A stretch of 64,000 nt of DNA from Novosphingobium sp. 18050 (GCF_902706195.1 NZ_CACSJO010000004.1:62001-126000), one strand, 5' to 3'. Shown: positions 1 to 9,605, counted from the first letter of the stretch. Notes: generated by a model from the sequence alone, not told the origin. Numbers and translations: made by a program.

Positions 1-2
1 CA

Positions 3-413
3 ATGCGTCGAATCAGTATTTTCCTGATAGCCCCGGCCCTTTTGGCCGGATGCTCCGAAAGCGGTAACCGCTCGCGCCTTGCCGAGAGCAGCTGGCGCTT
101 TGACCGTATCGACGGCGAACGCCCCATGTCCCAAGCCTCGGGAATTACCTTCGAAGACGGCAAGATCGGCATCGAAGTAGGGTGCAGCAGCCTCGGCGGC
201 CCTTGGCGCATGGATGCCGACCGCCTTGTCGCCGGCCCGCTCGATCAAAACGAAACGACCTGCCCCGACCCATCATGGCATCAAAGCAGTGCAGTCAACG
301 CCCTGCTCGTCGCCACGCCGCGCGTGGCAGTGGAAGGGAACCGGATGACCCTGCAATCGAGCGGGCACACGGCGGAACTGGTGCGGGTCGACAATCAGGT
401 ATTTCATCGTTGA
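3..413 (+). CDS. META-domain (HslJ-like) lipoprotein
   Basis: A 136-residue exported protein. The N-terminus is a lipoprotein signal: basic MRR, a hydrophobic stretch, then a lipobox ending LLAGC with Cys17 as the likely lipidated residue. The mature part resembles the META/HslJ fold: SSWRFDRIDG near the start, a CSSLGGPW segment and a later TTCP, giving a likely Cys pair. Members of this family are small periplasmic or outer-membrane-anchored beta proteins linked to stress or antibiotic resistance, with no catalytic role known. The ATG is only two bases from the window edge, so a start further upstream cannot be excluded. The family assignment rests on pattern only. Confidence 0.7.
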   Translation: MRRISIFLIAPALLAGCSESGNRSRLAESSWRFDRIDGERPMSQASGITFEDGKIGIEVGCSSLGGPWRMDADRLVAGPLDQNETTCPDPSWHQSSAVNALLVATPRVAVEGNRMTLQSSGHTAELVRVDNQVFHR

Positions 414-419
414 TTTGAA

Positions 420-599
420 GGGAAGATCTGGGGCCATTGCCCCAGACCCCGATAATGTCGAGGTCACGCGCGCAGCCTCGTTTGGCGCCCACGGTGAGTT
501 GGAAGCCTTGATAGCCTACGGCAGCAAGGGGTCCGTGATGCAGCTACGTGCACAACGATGACAGTAAAGGGGTCTGGGGCGATGGCCCCAGGTCTTCCC
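420..599. repeat. Paired REP-like inverted repeat (31-bp arms)
   Basis: Two 31-bp arms, 420-450 and 569-599, are inverted copies matching at 29 of 31 positions and separated by 118 bp. Each arm is itself palindromic around CTGGGGC and GCCCCAG, so each can fold alone or pair with the other. The unit fills the gap between the lipoprotein gene and the end of rmuC. The layout resembles bacterial interspersed mosaic elements or a small non-autonomous mobile unit. It may also stop transcription arriving from both sides. Confidence 0.8.
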
Positions 600-602
600 T
601 AT

Positions 603-2153
603 CTATTCCGCCACTTCCACCTGTTCGCCCAAGATATCCTCGACCTGCCCCGCAGTGTCCGAAAAACGCGGTGCAGACTCCACCAGCGGCACTTCGTCGG
701 AAATTTCGCGTTTGCCGATCTTGATGTGCTTTTCACTCAGGCGCCGTGCCCGGCTCATCACATTTCCCTCATAAGTCCGCGCGAAGTCGTTGAAACTGTT
801 GACTGCGCGTCCGAGATGCACGCCCACCTTGCCGAGATCGTCCTGCGTCTTGGCAATGCTGTCGTAGAGGTCGCTGCCCAGCTTGCCGATCTCCCGCGCT
901 TCACGGGCAAGGCCTTCCTGCTGCCATACCTGCGCGATGGTGCGTGCGATGGCAACGAGGTTGGTCGGGCTGGCCAGCAGCACCCGGCGATCAAAGGCGT
1001 AGTCCCACAAGCCCGAATCGTGGTCGAGGGCAGCGGCAATGAAATGTTCGCCGGGTACGAACATGATAACGTAGTCCGGCGCGTTTTCGAACTGGCTCTG
1101 GTAGCTTTTGGTGCCCAGTGTCTGGATGTGATTGCGCATCGAGGCTGCGTGCGCGTCGAGGAAGGCCGCGCGCTTTGTTTCATCCTCGGCCTCGAAGGAA
1201 TCCTGATAGGCGTTGAGCGATACCTTGGCGTCGATCACCAACTGCTTGTTGCCCGGGATACGCACGATTGCATCGGGGCGTAGACGCCCTTCTTCCGTAT
1301 TGACGGACTGCTCGGTAACGAAGTCCGTGTGTTCGGTCAGCCCGCATTGTTCGAGGACGTTCTTGAGTTGCTGCTCGCCCCAGCGACCCCGCGCCTTCGG
1401 GGCATTACGCAGTGAATTGCCGAGACGCACGGCTTCTGCCCGCACCTGTTCCTGCCCCACGCGCAGCGCTTCGATCTGGCCGCCCAACTGGCCGAACGCA
1501 TCGATCCGCTTGGCCTCCAGCGCCGAGACCTGCTCTTCGTAGCTCTTGAGCCGTGCGCCGACAGGAGCGAGCAGCGTGGCTATGCGCTCTGCGTTGGTCT
1601 TTTCGCTCTGCTCGAAGCGGGCGCTGGCGCGGTTGAGGAATGCCTCTTGCGCACCGGCGAGCACTTTAGCTCCGGCATTTTCGAATTCCTTACGCAAGGC
1701 TTCCTGCGCCTGGATCAGAAGTCGCTTCTGTTCGTCAAAATTTGCCGACTTTTCGCGCAATGTCGCCAATTCGGACGCTAGTTCCCGCTGTTCGCGGCGC
1801 AAAGCATCGACCTGTGCGGCATTGTCGGCGCGGGTTCTGTCAAGAATCGCTGACATTTCACCGCGCGCACGGTCGAGCATGGCGGCGCCGTGCTGCCGCA
1901 ATCGTTCGCTTACGACTTCATGCTCGCTGCGGGCGCGGTCCAGTTCCTGGGCGAGAGCATCGGCCCGGCTTGCCCGTTCGCGCGCTGCTTCGAGATCGGC
2001 GAAGGCGCGCAAATACTTCGCATCGCCTTCGCGCACCTCACGCTCACGCCCCTCGGCCTGCGCCCGCCACTGCGCGGCGGGGCGCGAACCGAAAAACCAA
2101 CCGGCAGCAAGGCCGATGACGAGGGCGAGAATCGCGGCGACAGCAAGGTCCAT
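603..2153 (-). CDS. rmuC: DNA recombination protein RmuC
   Basis: A 516-residue protein of the RmuC family, which limits inversions at short inverted repeats. Residues 1-22 form a membrane-anchor-like helix (DLAVAAILALVIGLAAGWF). Residues about 30-230 are a long charged coiled coil. The C-terminal half is the nuclease-like RmuC core, with GRWGEQQLKNVLEQCGL, the acidic and basic IDAKVSLNAY segment, and PDYVIMFVPGE. It is last in a minus-strand run recR-def-rmuC, 81 bp after def. Length and motif order fit the family. Direct nuclease activity is not proven for RmuC in general. Confidence 0.93.
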   Translation of the reverse strand: MDLAVAAILALVIGLAAGWFFGSRPAAQWRAQAEGREREVREGDAKYLRAFADLEAARERASRADALAQELDRARSEHEVVSERLRQHGAAMLDRARGEMSAILDRTRADNAAQVDALRREQRELASELATLREKSANFDEQKRLLIQAQEALRKEFENAGAKVLAGAQEAFLNRASARFEQSEKTNAERIATLLAPVGARLKSYEEQVSALEAKRIDAFGQLGGQIEALRVGQEQVRAEAVRLGNSLRNAPKARGRWGEQQLKNVLEQCGLTEHTDFVTEQSVNTEEGRLRPDAIVRIPGNKQLVIDAKVSLNAYQDSFEAEDETKRAAFLDAHAASMRNHIQTLGTKSYQSQFENAPDYVIMFVPGEHFIAAALDHDSGLWDYAFDRRVLLASPTNLVAIARTIAQVWQQEGLAREAREIGKLGSDLYDSIAKTQDDLGKVGVHLGRAVNSFNDFARTYEGNVMSRARRLSEKHIKIGKREISDEVPLVESAPRFSDTAGQVEDILGEQVEVAE

Positions 2154-2234
2154 CGCCTGAGACTAAACAGAACGTTTAGAGAACACCAGCCCCGCAGGCC
2201 AGATTTTCGCACCCCGTATCACCGGGGCGCGAGA

Positions 2235-2804
2235 TCACGCCGCGCGGCGCAGTTTTTCCAGCTTCTTGAGCGCCATCTGGCGCTTGAGGCGCGAAAGGTG
2301 GTCGATGAACAGTACGCCTTCGAGGTGGTCCATCTCGTGCTGGAGGCAGATCGCCATCAGGCCTTCCATCTCTTCTTCATGGGCAGTGCCGTCAAGGTCC
2401 TGCCAGCGCGCACGGATGCTCGAAGGGCGTTCGACATCGGCAAAGATATCGGGAACCGAGAGGCAGCCTTCCTGATAGGCGATGAAATCGTCCGAAGGGT
2501 CCAGAATCTCGGGGTTGATGAAAACCCGCGGTTCCTTCTTCGTGGGCTGATGCGTGTGATGGTGATCGCCGTGCGCGGTGCAGGCCTCAGGCTCGGCATC
2601 CTCGTCGTCGGGCTGGAGATCGATCACCAGCACGCGCAGCGGAACACCGACCTGAATCGCTGCCAGGCCGATGCCGGGTGCGTCGTACATCGTCTCGAAC
2701 ATGTCGGCGACGAGGGTACGCAAATCGTCGTCGAACTTGTCGACGGGGACCGATATCTGCTTGAGGCGCGCATCGGGAACTTCGAGGATTTCAAGAATAG
2801 CCAT
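2235..2804 (-). CDS. def: Peptide deformylase
   Basis: A 189-residue metalloenzyme that removes the N-formyl group from new proteins. All three family motifs are present: [10 protein letters not shown] (44-53), EGCLSVP with metal ligand Cys114, and [12 protein letters not shown] with His156, Glu157 and His160. A histidine-rich insert (His78, 81, 82, 83 and 85) lies in a loop before the second motif and makes the protein slightly longer than the common form of about 170 residues. It lies between recR and rmuC on the same strand and is separated from fmt, its functional partner, only by recR. Confidence 0.97.
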   Translation of the reverse strand: MAILEILEVPDARLKQISVPVDKFDDDLRTLVADMFETMYDAPGIGLAAIQVGVPLRVLVIDLQPDDEDAEPEACTAHGDHHHTHQPTKKEPRVFINPEILDPSDDFIAYQEGCLSVPDIFADVERPSSIRARWQDLDGTAHEEEMEGLMAICLQHEMDHLEGVLFIDHLSRLKRQMALKKLEKLRRAA

Positions 2805-2881
2805 GTCGGGCAGATAATCCCGATGGAGCGATTTCGCAAGAATGCGCGCGTCGATCAGTCTGATCGATACATAGCGCTGTT

Positions 2882-3478
2882 TCAGCCGACCGGGCGGCGA
2901 GCCCGGATCGCCTGCGCCAAGGTGCCTTCATCGAGGTAGTCCAGTTCTCCGCCGACCGGCAGGCCGTGGGCCAGCTGGGTGACGCGCACCGGGAAAGTTT
3001 CAAGCCGCTCGGCGATGTAGTGGGCCGTCGTCTGCCCTTCGAGGGTGGCGTTCATGGCCAGCACGATTTCGTCGATGCCGCCCTCGCCGACCCTGCGCAG
3101 CAGGCTATCGATAGCCAGATCCTCGGGCCGCACGCCGTCCAGCGCCGAAAGCCGGCCGCCCAGCACGTGATAATGCCCGGTGAACAATCGCGCGCGGTCC
3201 AGGGCCCAGAGGTCGGCCACCTCCTCCACCACGCAGATCGAGCGGGCGTCGCGGCGGGTGTCGACACAGATGCCGCAGGGGTTGGTTGTATCAATGTTTC
3301 CGCAGGTCTCGCACTCGACAAGGGCTTCGCGCACCTCACCCAGCGCGTCGAGCAGTTGGACAAGCGCCGTCTCGCGCCGCTTGATAAGCCACAACACGGC
3401 GCGCCGCGCCGAGCGCGGGCCAAGGCCGGGCAGGCGTGACAGGGCTGCGGTCAGCGTCTCGATCTCTTGCGATGCCAT
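2882..3478 (-). CDS. recR: Recombination mediator RecR
   Basis: A 198-residue RecFOR-pathway protein that helps load RecA on gapped DNA. In order it has a helix-hairpin-helix ([17 protein letters not shown]), a four-cysteine zinc finger ([16 protein letters not shown]), a TOPRIM domain with [14 protein letters not shown] and [18 protein letters not shown], and the C-terminal TAHYIAERL segment. I chose the ATG at 3478 (MASQEIETL) because the open frame upstream has no family similarity and runs into fmt. recR starts a minus-strand run with def and rmuC, 60 bp from the divergent fmt. Confidence 0.96.
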   Translation of the reverse strand: MASQEIETLTAALSRLPGLGPRSARRAVLWLIKRRETALVQLLDALGEVREALVECETCGNIDTTNPCGICVDTRRDARSICVVEEVADLWALDRARLFTGHYHVLGGRLSALDGVRPEDLAIDSLLRRVGEGGIDEIVLAMNATLEGQTTAHYIAERLETFPVRVTQLAHGLPVGGELDYLDEGTLAQAIRARRPVG

Positions 3479-3538
3479 GGATGGGGAGATAGGGCCTGCG
3501 CCTGTCCTTAGGAAGCCCGTCGGAGAGTTCCCCACATC

Positions 3539-4447
3539 ATGCGCATCATCTTCATGGGAACGCCCGATTTCGCCGTCCCCGCGCTCGTCGCGCTGATCGA
3601 GGCGGGTCACGAAGTCGTGGCCGCCTATTCGCAGCCTCCCCGGCCCGGTGGCAGGCGCGGCAAAGAGCTGACGCCCTCGCCCGTTCACCTCGAAGCGCAG
3701 GCGCGCGGGATCGAGGTGCGCCATCCGGTTTCGCTCAAGGGCGCCGAGGAGCAGGCCGCCTTTGCCGCGCTGGAAGCCGACATCGCAGTTGTCGCCGCCT
3801 ACGGACTAATCCTGCCGCAAGCGGTGCTGGACGCACCACGTCTGGGGTGCCTGAACATCCACGCCTCGATCCTGCCGCGCTGGCGCGGGGCGGCGCCGAT
3901 CCAGCGAGCGATCCTGGCCGGTGATCCAACGACGGGAATCACCATCATGCAGATGGAGGCCGGGCTCGATACCGGACCGATGCTGGCGACACTGCGCACG
4001 GTGATCGAACGCAAGACCGCCGGCGAACTCACTGCCGAGTTGGCCGATCGCGGCGCACAGTTGCTGATCGGCACCTTGCGCGACCTTGCCGTGCACCGCG
4101 CGGTCCGGCAGCCCGAGGACGGCGTCACGTATGCGAAGAAGATCGACAAAGCCGAGGCCCGGCTCGACTTCACGCAAAGCTCCGAAGCGGCCGAACGACA
4201 GGTGCGCGCTTTCATGCCCGCGCCGGGCGCCTTCTTCGAGCTGGAGGGCGAGCGCTACAAGGTGCTGGCTGCGGACGTGGTCGAGGGCAGCGGCGAGGCC
4301 GGTGCGACACTCGACGATTCGCTGACCGTCGCCTGCGGTTCCGGCGCCTTGCGGATCACCCGCATCCAGCGCGCAGGCAAGCCGGCGATGGCGAGCGGCG
4401 ACCTGCTGCGCGGGCGGCCCGTTCCGGCCGGGACGCGGCTGGGCTGA
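3539..4447 (+). CDS. fmt: Methionyl-tRNA formyltransferase
   Basis: A 302-residue enzyme that formylates Met-tRNAfMet using 10-formyltetrahydrofolate, for translation initiation. The N-terminal formyltransferase domain starts [16 protein letters not shown] and carries the catalytic segment [20 protein letters not shown] with Asn, His and downstream Asp (EAGLDTGPM). The C-terminal tRNA-binding beta-barrel follows, from about residue 205. Its product is undone after translation by the deformylase encoded about 700 bp away on the other strand. It is followed tail-to-tail, 3 bp away, by the cupin gene. Confidence 0.97.
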   Translation: MRIIFMGTPDFAVPALVALIEAGHEVVAAYSQPPRPGGRRGKELTPSPVHLEAQARGIEVRHPVSLKGAEEQAAFAALEADIAVVAAYGLILPQAVLDAPRLGCLNIHASILPRWRGAAPIQRAILAGDPTTGITIMQMEAGLDTGPMLATLRTVIERKTAGELTAELADRGAQLLIGTLRDLAVHRAVRQPEDGVTYAKKIDKAEARLDFTQSSEAAERQVRAFMPAPGAFFELEGERYKVLAADVVEGSGEAGATLDDSLTVACGSGALRITRIQRAGKPAMASGDLLRGRPVPAGTRLG

Positions 4448-4450
4448 ACC

Positions 4451-4975
4451 TCAGGCCTTCTCGGGCATCCGGCGTACCGGCGGCTGCTCGTCGGCCCAGC
4501 GGGCGTGGCCTTCTCGCAAGGTGCCTGCCAGCTTCTCCCAGGCTGGGACGGGCTTGTCCCTGACCTTGATGTTGAAGCTGTCTGTGGTGCGAAATTCTAG
4601 CACTTCGGCGCCTTCGGGGCCTGCGGTATAGGCATAGGGCACTTCGCTGCCGACGAAGAATCCGTCACCTGCCGCGAGCGTTTCGGTGCCCATGCGGATC
4701 GAGCCCGCGACGATGTAGTAAAGGCAGTCGCAGTCGTGGCTGTGCAGGGGTAACGGAAAGCCGCTTTTCACCCACAGGCGCGCCAGGCTCATGCCCTCGC
4801 GTCGATAGGGAACGTCGGCATATTCGCCGCGCACCTGCATCGCGTCCGCCAGCTGCGACTGGGCGGCGACCAGGTTAGGCGTCTCGCCTTCGTAGGTCAT
4901 GCAGGCGCAGTCGTCGAGCGTGGGGGCATCGGCGCCGCGGAATATCTCGAAGCGGGGTGGCTGCGTTTCGGCCAT
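4451..4975 (-). CDS. Cupin-domain protein
   Basis: A 174-residue protein with one cupin barrel. The metal-binding first motif is visible as [21 protein letters not shown], with two His and a later acidic position, followed by [20 protein letters not shown]. The N-terminal 70 residues have no recognised domain. Single cupins of this kind may be small dioxygenases, isomerases or ligand sensors, and the sequence does not say which. It is divergent from truA (100 bp gap) and converges on fmt, so it is probably a monocistronic unit. Confidence 0.8.
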   Translation of the reverse strand: MAETQPPRFEIFRGADAPTLDDCACMTYEGETPNLVAAQSQLADAMQVRGEYADVPYRREGMSLARLWVKSGFPLPLHSHDCDCLYYIVAGSIRMGTETLAAGDGFFVGSEVPYAYTAGPEGAEVLEFRTTDSFNIKVRDKPVPAWEKLAGTLREGHARWADEQPPVRRMPEKA

Positions 4976-5075
4976 TTTCGGCTCCTTTCCCGATCAGGAA
5001 TGGATGATGCCACCAGCGCCGGTCGCCGCCAAGCCCATTGCATGGCCGCGCCAGTCCTGTATCGGCGGGGCGAAT

Positions 5076-5822
5076 ATGACACGCTTTGCGCTTACCCTGG
5101 AATTCGACGGCGGCCCCTACATGGGGCTGCAACGCCAGTCTCACGGCCCCTCGGTTCAGCAGGCGGTCGAGGATGCCGCCTTTGCCGTTACAGGCGAAAA
5201 GGTCATCATGTATGCGGCCGGGCGCACCGACGCCGGGGTCCATGCGCTGGGGATGCGGGCGCACATCGAGGTCGAGAAGCCCCTGGCCCCGTTCCGGCTG
5301 ATGGAAGCGCTCAACGCCCTCCTCCGCCCGGCGCCGATCGCGGTTCTGGACTGCAAGGTCGTGACCGAGGACTGGCACGCCCGCTTCTCATGTCTGGGCC
5401 GCGCCTATATCTACCGCATCGCCAATCGCCGCGCACCGCTGACGCTGGAGCGGGGCAAGGCGTGGCAGGTTACCAAGCCGCTCGATGCTGAAGCGATGCA
5501 CCGCGCCGCGCAGGTTCTGGTCGGGCTGCACGATTTCACGACGTTTCGCTCGACACACTGCCAGTCGGCATCGCCGCTCAAAACGCTGGACCGGCTTACC
5601 GTGCGCCGCGAAGGCGAGATGGTGCTGATCGAAACCGAAGCGCGCAGCTTCCTGCACCATCAGGTCCGCTCGATGGTGGGCTGCCTCGCGCTCGTCGGCA
5701 TGGGGCGCTGGCGAGAGGAAGACGTAGTCGCAGCGCTGGCAGCAAGGGACCGGCAGGCACTGGGCCTCAATGCGCCGCCAGACGGTCTGTATTTCGTGCG
5801 GGCGATCTACCCGGAAACCTGA
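5076..5822 (+). CDS. truA: tRNA pseudouridine(38-40) synthase
   Basis: A 248-residue TruA that converts U38-U40 in the tRNA anticodon arm to pseudouridine. The N-terminus [20 protein letters not shown] is typical, the catalytic aspartate lies in [14 protein letters not shown], and [13 protein letters not shown] marks the C-terminal half. I chose the ATG at 5076 because conservation starts there, although the frame is open for about 180 bp upstream. The gene ends 6 bp before the convergent histidine kinase gene, and a short CCTGAG/CTCAGG hairpin spans the two stops. Confidence 0.96.
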   Translation: MTRFALTLEFDGGPYMGLQRQSHGPSVQQAVEDAAFAVTGEKVIMYAAGRTDAGVHALGMRAHIEVEKPLAPFRLMEALNALLRPAPIAVLDCKVVTEDWHARFSCLGRAYIYRIANRRAPLTLERGKAWQVTKPLDAEAMHRAAQVLVGLHDFTTFRSTHCQSASPLKTLDRLTVRREGEMVLIETEARSFLHHQVRSMVGCLALVGMGRWREEDVVAALAARDRQALGLNAPPDGLYFVRAIYPET

Positions 5823-5828
5823 GCTACC

Positions 5829-7682
5829 TCAGGCTTCTTCGATGACGCTGCGGTCCGCCTGCAGGGTCCAGCGAACGCCGTCCGAAAGATAGGACAACAC
5901 GCCCTCCCCGCCCAGATCCGAACGCAGGCCATTGGTCATCAGGCGAGTGCCGAAACCCTCCCGGGTCGGCTTGGATACCATCGGGCCGCCTACTTCCTGC
6001 CAGACGACTTCGACGACCGGACGTCCTTCGGCGTCGCCATAGGCCCAGCGCATATCGACATACCCCTGGTCTTTCGACAGCGCGCCGTACTTGATAGCGT
6101 TTGTAGTCAGCTCATGCAGCGCCATCGCCAGCGCCAGCGCAGCACGCGGCTTGAGCGCAACATCCGGGCCCGAGAGGTGAACCCGGCCCTTATGTGCCCC
6201 GGCGACGGCGACCGCGCCCTCGACGATCGAGACCATCGGTGCGGCGATCCAGCTTGTCTGGGTGAGCAGATCATGCGCCCGGGCCAGCGAGGCCAGCCGG
6301 TCGCCGATGGCGTCGCGCGCCTGCATCGGTGTAGCGGCCGTACGCAGCGACTGGCTGACGATGCCCTGTACCACCGCCAGAGTGTTCTTGACCCGGTGCT
6401 GAAGCTCGTTGGTGAGCATCTCCCGGTGCTCTTCCGCCTGCGCGCGCGCGGTTACGTCACGCACGGTGCCGACCAGACGGGCGGGCTGGCCGTCACTCTC
6501 GATCAGTCGTCCCCGCGCGTGGATGCTGCGGAACTTGCCGCCTGGGGCGAAGACCCGGTATTCGATGTCGAGCCGGTTGTCCGCACCCTCTTCGAGGGCA
6601 TAGGCGACGGCGGCCGCAACGCCGCCCCGGTCGTCAGGATGGATGACTTCCGTGAAGGACTTGCCGAATTCGAGCGGATGGTCGGTCCCTACGCCGAGAA
6701 GTTCGCGCGTGCGCGCATCCCATTCCAGCTGACGCAGCGCGGGCACGGCCTCCCAGGTGCCCAGTTCCGCCGCCTCCACAGCCAGTTCGAAGCGCCGCTC
6801 CGTGGATTCCAGCTTCTCGCGGCTCAAACGCTGCTCGGTCCGGTCACGCAGGATTTTCAGGAAACCGACGGGAATGCCGTCGTCGTCCACCAGCGGCATC
6901 ATTTCGCCGTTGGCCCAGAAACGCTCGCCATCCTTGCGCAAGTGCCAGCGTTCGTCGGTGCCGAAGCCAGAGCGCAGCGCAGCGCCCATTTCCTTGGCAG
7001 GCTGGCCCGCCTCACGGTCCTCGGGCGTGAAGAATTCGTCGCAGAGGCGGCCGCACATCTCTTCCTCGGCCCACTGCAGGATGCGGCGGGCGCCTTCGTT
7101 CCAGCTGGTGATGCGGCCCGAAAGATCCATGGTGACGATGGCGTAGTCGATCGCGCTGTGCAGAATCTGGCGATGGCGCGCCTCATCGGCCTGCTGCTGG
7201 GCCAGCAACCGGCGATGCTCCATTTGCGTCATGACCTGGCGGGCCAGCGCCAGCAGCGCGGAACGCTGGTCTTCGGTTAGTTGATGGGGCTTGCTGTCCA
7301 GTACGCACAGGGTGCCCAGGGGAAAACCGTCAGGCGTTTCCAGCGGCGCACCGGCGTAGAACCGAAGGGAGGGATCGCTGGTGACCAGCGGGTTTTCCGC
7401 GAACCGGGGATCGCGCGAAGCGTCCTGCACTTCGAACACACCAAGCTGGTGAATGGCATGGCCGCAGAACGCCCACTCACGGGGGGTCTCACCGGCAGCG
7501 AGACCGAGCTTGGCCTTGAACCATTGCCGTTTGTCGTCGAGCAGGCTGACGAGGGCCATCGGAACGCCGCAAATCTGGGCGGCGATGCGCGCGATATCAT
7601 CGAAATCCGCCTCACTGGGCGTATCCATGATCTTGTAGCGTTCAAGCGCATCCAACCGATCCGCTTCGGTCCAACGCCGCAT
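5829..7682 (-). CDS. GAF-PAS-PAS HWE-family sensor histidine kinase
   Basis: A 617-residue soluble sensor kinase. An N-terminal GAF domain (about 25-160; MALVSLLDDKRQWFKAKLG, FYAGAPLETPDGFPLGTLCVLD) is followed by two PAS domains (about 170-285 and 290-412, each ending in a PAC-like segment) and an HWE/HisKA_2 kinase core. The phosphoacceptor is His429 in ELQHRVKNTLAVVQGIV, and the ATPase part has ELTTNAIKYGALS and a late GFGTRLM box. No membrane segment is visible. No response regulator lies nearby, so it is an orphan. Kinases of this class in alphaproteobacteria often feed light, redox or general stress pathways. The signal here is unknown. Confidence 0.93.
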   Translation of the reverse strand: MRRWTEADRLDALERYKIMDTPSEADFDDIARIAAQICGVPMALVSLLDDKRQWFKAKLGLAAGETPREWAFCGHAIHQLGVFEVQDASRDPRFAENPLVTSDPSLRFYAGAPLETPDGFPLGTLCVLDSKPHQLTEDQRSALLALARQVMTQMEHRRLLAQQQADEARHRQILHSAIDYAIVTMDLSGRITSWNEGARRILQWAEEEMCGRLCDEFFTPEDREAGQPAKEMGAALRSGFGTDERWHLRKDGERFWANGEMMPLVDDDGIPVGFLKILRDRTEQRLSREKLESTERRFELAVEAAELGTWEAVPALRQLEWDARTRELLGVGTDHPLEFGKSFTEVIHPDDRGGVAAAVAYALEEGADNRLDIEYRVFAPGGKFRSIHARGRLIESDGQPARLVGTVRDVTARAQAEEHREMLTNELQHRVKNTLAVVQGIVSQSLRTAATPMQARDAIGDRLASLARAHDLLTQTSWIAAPMVSIVEGAVAVAGAHKGRVHLSGPDVALKPRAALALAMALHELTTNAIKYGALSKDQGYVDMRWAYGDAEGRPVVEVVWQEVGGPMVSKPTREGFGTRLMTNGLRSDLGGEGVLSYLSDGVRWTLQADRSVIEEA

Positions 7683-7816
7683 ATTCGCTTCTCTTCGAAC
7701 CTCTGAATTGTTTTATGCCCGAGGCATAGGGGACAGTCGATGCGATGTCACCAAGCAGTTTTAGCGCCCCGCTGGCGACACATGCGACAGCGGGGAAGCC
7801 ATAATCTGGAGGCAGC

Positions 7817-8809
7817 TCAGGCCTTGGCGACGACGCTTTCGGGCAGGTCCTGCCCAAACACGCGCTGGTAGTATTCGGCCACCAGCATCCGCTCGGTCTC
7901 GTCGCACTTGTTCAGGAACGAGAGACGGAAGGCGAAGCCCACGTCGTTGAAGATCGAAGTGTTCTGCGCCCAGGTGATCACCGTACGCGGGCTCATCACC
8001 GTCGAGATATCGCCGTTCATGAAGCCCTGGCGCGAGAAGTCCGCAACCTTGACCATCTGGGCGATCACGCCGGAGCTGATCTGCGGCACCTTCTTGGCGA
8101 CGATCGCTGTCTCGGTTTCGGCCGGGAGGTAGTTGAGCGCGACGACCATGTTCCAGCGGTCCATCTGACCCTGGTTGATCTGCTGGGTGCCGTGATAGAG
8201 CCCCGAAGTGTCGCCAAGGCCGACCGTGTTGGCGGTGGCGAAAAGGCGGAAATGCTTGTCCGGGCGGATCACGCGGTTCTGATCGAGGAGGGTCAGCTTA
8301 CCCTCGGTCTCAAGGATGCGCTGGATCACGAACATCACGTCCGGGCGGCCCGCGTCGTATTCGTCGAAGACCAGCGCGACCGGGTGCTGCAGCGCCCAGG
8401 GGAGCAGGCCCTCACGGAATTCGGTCACCTGCATGCCGCCGCGCAGGACGATCGCATCGCGTCCGATCAGGTCGATACGGCTGATGTGCGCGTCGAGGTT
8501 GATGCGGATGCAAGGCCATTTCAGGCGAGCCGCGACCTGCTCGATGTGGGTCGACTTGCCGGTGCCGTGGTAGCCCTGCACCATGACGCGGCGGTTGTAG
8601 GCAAAGCCCGCCAGGATCGCGAGAGTGGTGTCCGGGTCGAACACATAGGTCTCGTCCAGGTCAGGCACGCGCTCGTCCGCGACCGAGAAGGCCGGGACCT
8701 TCATGTCGATGTCGATCCCGAAGGTTTCGCGCACATCGACTTCGATATCGGGAGCGGCCAGCACGGTGGCGTCGCGGTTCTCGGCGGTCAGGTTCTTGGA
8801 TTCTGTCAT
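7817..8809 (-). CDS. cobS: Cobaltochelatase subunit CobS (AAA+ ATPase)
   Basis: A 330-residue AAA+ protein of the aerobic cobalt chelatase (CobNST). Walker A is GYHGTGKST (79-87), Walker B is [10 protein letters not shown], and the sensor region holds [14 protein letters not shown]. The ATG at 8809 starts the conserved part, and the frame open further upstream looks unrelated. CobS works as a ring with CobT, which is normally the next gene, but no cobT or cobN is present here and a histidine kinase gene follows instead. In many alphaproteobacteria cobS lies beside a J-domain gene and bolA, and those two genes are about 6.4 kb away in this window. Confidence 0.93.
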   Translation of the reverse strand: MTESKNLTAENRDATVLAAPDIEVDVRETFGIDIDMKVPAFSVADERVPDLDETYVFDPDTTLAILAGFAYNRRVMVQGYHGTGKSTHIEQVAARLKWPCIRINLDAHISRIDLIGRDAIVLRGGMQVTEFREGLLPWALQHPVALVFDEYDAGRPDVMFVIQRILETEGKLTLLDQNRVIRPDKHFRLFATANTVGLGDTSGLYHGTQQINQGQMDRWNMVVALNYLPAETETAIVAKKVPQISSGVIAQMVKVADFSRQGFMNGDISTVMSPRTVITWAQNTSIFNDVGFAFRLSFLNKCDETERMLVAEYYQRVFGQDLPESVVAKA

Positions 8810-8872
8810 TGCGGGGTATCGACTAATGGACGCAGGCCTGCATCGCAATAAGGTTTGGACGGGTGGCCCCGC

Positions 8873-9589
8873 TTAGCTGGCGCATTTGGGAGGTAGGCTG
8901 AACAGGTCGATGAACTTTTGCGCCAGAGCCGGGTCGCCTTCGATCCGCAGCCCGGCTGCCTCGGGAGCCCACTTACCATAGAACGCGGCGAGAAACGGGA
9001 GGCCGGCCTCGGCGGCAAAACGCAAGTCCGGCATAGGATCGCCATCGCCAGCGGGCCGGATGGCGATTTCCCCGGACTCCAGCCGCGCCGTGAAATGTTT
9101 GTCACCCACGTCGAGCGCGGCCGTCACGCGCAGATCGCCGATCCTTTCGGCCACGATCATCGTGCGCATCGAGAGCATCAGCGAGACTGGCGTGATCGGC
9201 AGTGTCGGGTCATGCAACGTCGATCGCACTGCCCAGCGCCCCATCTCCTGCATAACCGGCTCCAGCGCCAGACCCCACTCCGTCAGTCGGTAGACCTGCA
9301 CAGACGCAGGTGGCGGCAGGGTTTCACGGCAGACGATGCCGGTGCCCTCCAGTCTTTCCAGCCGCTCGGTCAGCGTCTTGGCGCTCAGCCCCGGCAGTTC
9401 GGCGCGGATTTCACCGAAACGGCGTGCACCCAGCATCATCTCGCGGATGATGGGAATCGCCCAGCGCTCCCCGATGAGTTCCATGGCAAAGGCCGCGCCG
9501 CAGGCATCGCCGTACCAGCGGCCATGAGTCCTGGGACTTTCACCATCCACCGCAGATTCAACCCGATTAGTTTCTTTTTGTAACTTCAT
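8873..9589 (-). CDS. HxlR-type transcriptional regulator with C-terminal SCP2-like domain
   Basis: A 238-residue regulator. Residues about 25-115 form an HxlR winged helix: CGAAFAMELIGERWAIPIIREMMLGARRFGEI, then LSAKTLTERLERLEGTGIV. Residues about 130-230 resemble an SCP2 sterol-carrier fold (FTARLESGEIAIRPAG, DPALAQKFIDLF), a possible pocket for a hydrophobic ligand. The gene is divergent from the ten-gene operon starting at 9696, so it is probably the local regulator. A perfect inverted repeat overlaps its own start codon and -10 box. The ATG at 9589 lies about 9 bases after a plausible -10, so the mRNA may be leaderless. Confidence 0.9.
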   Translation of the reverse strand: MKLQKETNRVESAVDGESPRTHGRWYGDACGAAFAMELIGERWAIPIIREMMLGARRFGEIRAELPGLSAKTLTERLERLEGTGIVCRETLPPPASVQVYRLTEWGLALEPVMQEMGRWAVRSTLHDPTLPITPVSLMLSMRTMIVAERIGDLRVTAALDVGDKHFTARLESGEIAIRPAGDGDPMPDLRFAAEAGLPFLAAFYGKWAPEAAGLRIEGDPALAQKFIDLFSLPPKCAS

Positions 9590-9605
9590 GGTTGCTTTTA
9601 GTTAC
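9580..9605. promoter_or_regulatory. Candidate operator: GTAACT-N14-AGTTAC
   Basis: A perfect 6-bp inverted repeat, GTAACT at 9580-9585 and AGTTAC at 9600-9605, has centres 20 bp apart, about two helical turns. It covers the start codon and the proposed -10 box of the divergent HxlR-type gene. HxlR proteins bind such dyads as dimers, so this is a likely autoregulatory site. It could also act on the facing operon, whose start is 91 bp away. Binding is inferred. Confidence 0.55.

Noticed and set aside
7683-7816. EcfG-type (general stress) promoter upstream of the HWE kinase
   Set aside because: The GGAAC-N16/17-CGTT pattern is not present in this interval.
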